Source: Bacillus suaedaesalsae
GTDB taxonomy: Bacteria; Bacillota; Bacilli; Bacillales; SA4
DNA: 64,000 nt
Assembly (NCBI RefSeq): GCF_016890225.1
Contig: NZ_JAFELM010000043.1
Location: 62,001-126,000 of the forward strand
Direction of reading: 5' to 3'
The notes below the pieces were generated by a model. It saw only the letters and a program-made list of their open reading frames with translations, was not told where the DNA came from and searched no databases. Positions 59,989 to 64,000 of the stretch are shown here, one piece after another; positions within the stretch are counted from its first letter, which is position 1, and each line of letters starts with the position of its first letter. The position numbers and the translations under genes were made by a program.

Positions 59989-60852
59989 GTGATTAAGCAC
60001 ATTGTTGTAATCGGTTCAGGTATCATGGGAAGAGGAATTGCGTATGTATCGGCAGTGGGTGGCTATGAAACTACGTTAGTAGATGTGAAGGATGAACAAT
60101 TAGAAAATGCAAAAATAGAAATCGAGTCTATTTTCAATAAAGGAGTCCAAAGAGGTAAACTTTCTGAGGAAGCGAAAGGTAAGGCACTAGAGCAGCTATT
60201 CTATACAACAAATCTAGCTGAGGTTAGCAAACTAGCAGACCTTATTATAGAAGCAGTGCCAGAAAAAATAGAAATTAAGGAAAGTGTGTTTGAGTTAATT
60301 GACCAAAACGCGAAGGCATCTTGTTATTTTGCTACAAATACTTCGACAATGAGTCCAACTGAAATTGCTTCCTTTACTAGTAGACCAGAACGTGTCATTG
60401 CGATGCATTTCTTTAATCCTGTACATAAAATGCCGCTTATAGAAATTGTAAAAGGTTTAGAGACTAGTGATGAAACGGCTACTATTGTAAATGAAGTGGC
60501 GAAGAAGATGGGAAAGGAAACGGTAACGATTAATGAATTCCCTGGTTTCGTGACGAGCCGAATTAGTGCACTCGTTGGGAATGAGGCATTTTATATGTTG
60601 CAGGAGGGGCTCGGATCACCAGAGGAAATCGATAAAGCGATTAAACTAGGACTGAATTATCCGATGGGACCATTTGAGTTAGGAGATCTTGTAGGGCTTG
60701 ATACAAGATTAAATAACCTTCGTTACCTTCATGAAAAGTTAGGAGAGAAATATCGCCCAGCGCCATTGTTAGAACAATATGTGAAGGCAGGACGGTTAGG
60801 ACGAAAATCTGGCAAAGGTGTATACGATTATACAGGAGGAAAAGAATCATGA
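59989..60852 (+). CDS. paaH: 3-hydroxyacyl-CoA dehydrogenase (PaaH/Hbd-like)
   Basis: 287 residues, GTG start after AAGGAGGG. NAD-binding IVVIGSGIMGRGIA, substrate motif AMHFFNPVHKMPLIE with the catalytic His, and GFVTSRI. Oxidises 3-hydroxyadipyl-CoA to 3-oxoadipyl-CoA in context; could also act in butyrate-type metabolism. Its stop overlaps the thiolase start (ATGA). Confidence 0.92.
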   Translation: MIKHIVVIGSGIMGRGIAYVSAVGGYETTLVDVKDEQLENAKIEIESIFNKGVQRGKLSEEAKGKALEQLFYTTNLAEVSKLADLIIEAVPEKIEIKESVFELIDQNAKASCYFATNTSTMSPTEIASFTSRPERVIAMHFFNPVHKMPLIEIVKGLETSDETATIVNEVAKKMGKETVTINEFPGFVTSRISALVGNEAFYMLQEGLGSPEEIDKAIKLGLNYPMGPFELGDLVGLDTRLNNLRYLHEKLGEKYRPAPLLEQYVKAGRLGRKSGKGVYDYTGGKES

Positions 60853-62051
60853 GAGAGGTAGTCATTGTCGATGCCGTAAGAACTCCAATTGGTAAATACA
60901 AAGGGTGCTTAAAATCTATTCGTCCTGATGATTTAGGAGCAATTGTTATTAAATCATTGTTGAAACGTAATCCGAATGTGCCTGCTTCTCACATTGAAGA
61001 AGTGGTTTTAGGTAATGCAAACGGTGCTGGAGAAGATAATCGTAATGTTGCAAGAATGTCAACGCTTCTTGCTGGATTACCTGTTGAAGTGGCTGGAACA
61101 ACGTTGAATCGTTTATGTGGTTCAGGTCTTGATGCCATTAATTATGCTGCAAGGGCAATTCTCGCTGGTGAAGGCGATATTTTTATAGCGGGTGGTACGG
61201 AAAGTATGACTCGTGCTCCGTTTGTAATGGCAAAGCCTGATTCAGATTTTCCTCGTGGAAATATGGAAATGTATGATACAACAATCGGCTGGCGATTTGT
61301 GAATTCCAAATTAAAAGAGCAATTTGGAACAGATAGTATGCCTGAAACAGCTGAAAATGTGGCAAAAGAGTATGGAATTACAAGAGAAGAACAAGATGCA
61401 TTTGCTTTTGCTAGTCAACAAAAAGCTGCTACGGCCATGAATGAAGGGAAGTTCAATGATGAAATGGTTCCGGTTGTCATTCGCGATCGGAAAGGGAACG
61501 GGGCAGTGATTTCACAAGATGAACATCCACGTCCGTCAACAACATTAGAGAAGTTATCATCGTTAAAACCACTTTTTGAAAACGGTACTGTTACAGCAGG
61601 TAACGCTTCAGGTGTGAATGACGGGGCTTCTGCGCTTTTACTAATGAGTGCAGAAAAAGCTCAACAGCTAAACTTAAAACCTCTAGTTAAATATGTTGTT
61701 TCAGCTACTGCTGGTTTAGAACCGAGAGTAATGGGATTAGGTCCAATTTATGCGTCGAAAAAGGCGTTAGAAAGGGCTTCTTTATCAATAAATGATATTG
61801 GATTAGTAGAATTAAATGAAGCATTTGCTGCGCAGTCCTTAGCATGTATGAAAGATTTGGAAGTGAATCCGGATATTGTGAATGTCAATGGTGGTGCTAT
61901 TGCTTTCGGTCATCCTTTAGGGGCGAGTGGTGCTAGAATTTTAACCACACTCATATATGAAATGAAGCGAAGAAATGTTCAATATGGATTAGCGACAATG
62001 TGTATTGGGGTAGGGCAAGGTATTGCGACCATTATTGAAAATATAGAGTAA
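60849..62051 (+). CDS. paaJ: Thiolase (3-oxoadipyl-CoA/acetyl-CoA acyltransferase, PaaJ-like)
   Basis: 400 residues. Nucleophile C90 in NRLCGSG, His in AFGHPLGASGAR and second Cys in LATMCIGVGQG. The N-terminal VDAVRTPIGKYKGCLKSIRPDDLGA is typical and is quoted only to RTPIGKYKGCL. Cleaves 3-oxoadipyl-CoA and/or 3-oxo-5,6-dehydrosuberyl-CoA to acetyl-CoA. Coupled to paaH by a 4-bp overlap. Confidence 0.93.
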   Translation: MREVVIVDAVRTPIGKYKGCLKSIRPDDLGAIVIKSLLKRNPNVPASHIEEVVLGNANGAGEDNRNVARMSTLLAGLPVEVAGTTLNRLCGSGLDAINYAARAILAGEGDIFIAGGTESMTRAPFVMAKPDSDFPRGNMEMYDTTIGWRFVNSKLKEQFGTDSMPETAENVAKEYGITREEQDAFAFASQQKAATAMNEGKFNDEMVPVVIRDRKGNGAVISQDEHPRPSTTLEKLSSLKPLFENGTVTAGNASGVNDGASALLLMSAEKAQQLNLKPLVKYVVSATAGLEPRVMGLGPIYASKKALERASLSINDIGLVELNEAFAAQSLACMKDLEVNPDIVNVNGGAIAFGHPLGASGARILTTLIYEMKRRNVQYGLATMCIGVGQGIATIIENIE

Positions 62052-62066
62052 GAGAGGAGTGGTCAA

Positions 62067-62840
62067 ATGAATGTAAAATTAGAAAGAATGGGTCATATAG
62101 CAATCGTAACGTTGAATCGTCCTGAAGCATTAAATTGCTTTAATTATGATACTCTGCAAGAGTTTGGGTTACTTGTTGAAAATATATCTACAAACCAAGA
62201 TATTCGAGTTGTGATATTTACAGGTGCTGGTGAAAAGGCATTTAGTGCAGGTGCAGATTTAAAGGAGAGACAACACCTTTCAACAGCAGAAGTCAAAAGA
62301 AACGTGAAAAAGATACGAGAAGTATTTGATGCAGTTGCGAGTCTCCCACAGCCGACAATAGCAGCCGTTAACGGGTATGCGTTTGGTGGTGGCTTTGAGT
62401 TGATGATTGCATGTGACTTTAGAATTGCGGTGAGTAATGCGAAAATGGGCCTTACAGAAGTAAGCTGGGGCATCATCCCTGGGGCAGGTGGAACACAACG
62501 TCTACCTCGTCTAATTGGAGAGACAAAAGCAAAGGAACTAATCTTTACCGCTAGAAAAATCACAGCCGAACAAGCGTTAAAAGACGGTATTCTGAGTTAT
62601 GTTGTTAGTAAAGAACAACTTCTAGATAAATGCTTACAATTAGCAGAGGAAATGATGTCTAATGCCCCGATAGCTGTCCAGCAGGCCAAAGCTGCTATTA
62701 ATCTTGGAATAAATACAGATTTGCAAACTGGACTAATAATTGAATCTAGGGCTTATGAAATGACAATTCCAACAAAAGATAGAACCATCGCATTACAAGC
62801 GTTTAATGAAAAACGAGCACCAATCTTTTTAGGAGAATAA
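62067..62840 (+). CDS. Enoyl-CoA hydratase/isomerase, third crotonase of the cluster
   Basis: 257 residues. Both hydratase glutamates present (FGGGFELMIACD and GLTEVSWGIIPGAGGTQ). GAGAGGAGTGG precedes the ATG, 15 bp after the thiolase. With paaF and paaG also present, it may hydrate oxepin-CoA (the ring-opening step of PaaZ's hydratase domain) or duplicate PaaF; the sequence does not decide. Confidence 0.87.
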   Translation: MNVKLERMGHIAIVTLNRPEALNCFNYDTLQEFGLLVENISTNQDIRVVIFTGAGEKAFSAGADLKERQHLSTAEVKRNVKKIREVFDAVASLPQPTIAAVNGYAFGGGFELMIACDFRIAVSNAKMGLTEVSWGIIPGAGGTQRLPRLIGETKAKELIFTARKITAEQALKDGILSYVVSKEQLLDKCLQLAEEMMSNAPIAVQQAKAAINLGINTDLQTGLIIESRAYEMTIPTKDRTIALQAFNEKRAPIFLGE

Positions 62841-62893
62841 AGCTATCATTTTTCTGTAGTACTTTAACTTGTTAAAATCTGAATTGTGTGATA

Positions 62894-62938
62894 TCGTAAG
62901 GTTTGTTAATTGTGTATGATGATACATACACCTTACGA
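62894..62938. promoter_or_regulatory. Nested inverted repeat upstream of paaX
   Basis: TCGTAAGGT and ACCTTACGA are 27 bases apart, with GTGTAT/ATACAT nested between. Located 43 bp before the paaX start. Suited to an operator or autoregulation site; it lacks the T-run of a terminator. Confidence 0.5.
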
Positions 62939-62980
62939 GAATAAAGCGTTATATTGAAAGTAGCGAAGGATGACAGCATA

Positions 62981-63856
62981 ATGAACACAAGATCAATGAT
63001 TTTTACTTTATACGGAGACTATATCCGTCATTATGGAAATAAAATATGGATTGGAAGTCTAATTCGTCTTTTAAATGAGTTTGGACATAATGACCAAGCA
63101 GTGCGTGCGGCAATCTCAAGAATGCTGAAACAAGGGTGGGTTGAATCTGAGAAGCAAGGAAATAAAAGCTATTATTTTTTATCAGACAGAGGCTCTACTC
63201 GTATGGAAGAAGCAGCAGATCGTATTTTTAAACTAAAGCCAGAGGAATGGGATGGAAAGTGGAGAATATTAATGTATACCATTCCAGAAGAAATTCGAAA
63301 TATTCGCGATGAACTTCGTAAAGAGCTTGTATGGAGCGGATTTGGAACATTCTCAAATAGCTGCTGGGTATCACCCAATAACCTAGGAAAACAAGTGAAT
63401 GATCTAATTAACAAATATGATATTGCAGAGTATGTTGATTTCTTCGAGGCAGATTACAAAGGCCCTCATGAAAGTCAACGTTTAGTCGAAAAATCATGGG
63501 ATCTACACGATATTAACGAAAAATATAAGGAATTTATTTCTGAATATAGTCAAAAGTATATTATTGATAAAAATAAAATACACAAAGGTGAAATGACACC
63601 AGCTGAATGCTTTGTTGAGCGTACCAAGCTTGTACATGAGTATAGAAAGTTTCTATTCGTGGATCCAGGGTTACCTGAGGAACTATTACCGCCTAAGTGG
63701 CTCGGTAGTCATGCTGCATCACTTTTTAGTGAGTATTATAAAGAATTGGCAGAACCAGCTTCTACCTTTTTTGAAGAAGTTTTTAGTGAAGGTAATGAAA
63801 TTTTGCATAAGAATAAAAAATACGATGTGCTGAATCATCCTTTAATGATCGACTAA
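62981..63856 (+). CDS. paaX: PaaX-family transcriptional repressor of phenylacetate catabolism
   Basis: 291 residues from ATG 62981 (AAGGATGA upstream; a TTG at 62954 lacks an SD). N-terminal winged helix with RSMIFTLYGDYIRHYG and AVRAAISRMLKQGWVES, a middle segment WRILMYTIPEE and a C-terminal domain with SRGP-like acidic stretches. PaaX binds phenylacetyl-CoA and then releases paa promoters. Last gene of the cluster; candidate operators are upstream of paaA and of itself. Confidence 0.94.
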   Translation: MNTRSMIFTLYGDYIRHYGNKIWIGSLIRLLNEFGHNDQAVRAAISRMLKQGWVESEKQGNKSYYFLSDRGSTRMEEAADRIFKLKPEEWDGKWRILMYTIPEEIRNIRDELRKELVWSGFGTFSNSCWVSPNNLGKQVNDLINKYDIAEYVDFFEADYKGPHESQRLVEKSWDLHDINEKYKEFISEYSQKYIIDKNKIHKGEMTPAECFVERTKLVHEYRKFLFVDPGLPEELLPPKWLGSHAASLFSEYYKELAEPASTFFEEVFSEGNEILHKNKKYDVLNHPLMID

Positions 63857-63864
63857 ATAATAAT

Positions 63865-63895
63865 CCCCGACCTTACCAGAAGGTGGGGGAGTTTA
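63865..63895 (+). terminator. Hairpin after paaX
   Basis: CCCC-GA-CCTT faces AAGG-TG-GGGG around ACCAG, followed by a weak T-rich stretch. Lies between convergent genes. Confidence 0.55.
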
Positions 63896-63896
63896 C

Positions 63897-64000
63897 TTAT
63901 TCAATAGAATTTTTATACAGTTTTCCTTTTTCAACATATGTATCAATGGAAAGTTGAATTAACGCAAAGTCTTTCTCTGATAGCTCACGAACTACCTTGC
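63897..64000 (-). CDS. Partial minus-strand gene, C-terminal end only
   Basis: The minus strand is open from the window edge to a TAA at 63897-63899, giving 34 codons that end DTYVEKGKLYKNSIE. The amino-acid composition is natural and it ends just after the paaX hairpin, so a convergent gene likely continues beyond 64000. No family can be assigned from so little. Confidence 0.45.
   Translation of the reverse strand, partial: KVVRELSEKDFALIQLSIDTYVEKGKLYKNSIE

Overview
The window is AT-rich, densely coded chromosomal DNA from an endospore-forming Bacillaceae bacterium. The evidence for this is spore germinant-receptor genes, a YjcZ-type and other small spore-associated proteins, YtvI, a candidate sigma-K promoter, strong AGGAGG-type ribosome binding sites with many TTG/GTG starts, bacillithiol and bacilliredoxin genes, and long runs of gene neighbours familiar from the B. 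subtilis ypg-ypm and yod regions. No rRNA, tRNA, phage, CRISPR array or full-length insertion sequence was seen. The species cannot be named from the sequence.

Layout. 1-10.2 kb: a ypgR-to-ypmR housekeeping block (HEAT-repeat protein, bacilliredoxin BrxB, methyltransferase YpiP, YpjP, thymidylate synthase and dihydrofolate reductase, acyltransferase, hemolysin III-like YplQ, YpmP, SCO protein YpmQ, SGNH hydrolase YpmR), interrupted by a secreted lethal-factor/Pro-Pro-endopeptidase-like metalloprotease. 10.6-14.2 kb: D-amino acid aminotransferase with a DmpA-type peptidase, divergent from uppP and a DinB protein. 14.6-18.6 kb: two flavoproteins and an atypical SDR. 18.7-30 kb: aminotransferase, CoA-transferase pair and M20 deacylase (YodT-S-R-Q), a D-B-A-C spore germinant receptor operon, then beta-lysine acetyltransferase, lysine 2,3-aminomutase, YokU and YozE. 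30-33 kb: an ABC-2 transporter behind a short leader ORF and terminator. 33-39 kb: YodN, YozD and YodL-like small proteins, a HAD phosphatase, a PBP3-like lipoprotein and a DUF2515 protein. 39-43 kb: T-box-controlled ArgRS of a second type, an Fpg/Nei-family glycosylase and an AlkD-like protein. 43-46.7 kb: a sigma-54 activator, a perfect -24/-12 promoter, a GntP permease and a 3-hydroxybutyrate dehydrogenase. 47-53.6 kb: bacillithiol gene bshB2 with yojF, glpD, ytvI and a CAP-domain secreted protein. 53.7-63.9 kb: an aerobic phenylacetate (paa) catabolic cluster ending in the repressor gene paaX.

How genes work together. KamA, AblB, YodT, YodS/R and YodQ can be strung into an acetylated beta-lysine route; this is a chemical inference. 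The sigma-54 activator, palindrome, promoter, permease and dehydrogenase form a self-contained 3-hydroxybutyrate utilisation unit. The paa genes encode the PaaABC epoxidase with PaaD, an isomerase, beta-oxidation-like enzymes and a stand-alone aldehyde dehydrogenase that may replace the missing PaaZ; PaaK, PaaE and PaaZ are not in the window.

Repeats are the most striking non-gene signal. Three MITE-like elements (about 4.4, 14.2 and 39.3 kb) have GGCT-type terminal inverted repeats and 7-8 bp target duplications readable in the sequence. One sits between the argS T-box and argS. Two larger elements (10.2 kb inverted, 46.7 kb) have different ends but carry the same GC-rich palindromic core. 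Two hairpins with a GGGGG/CCCCC core occur at 16.3 and 30.0 kb.
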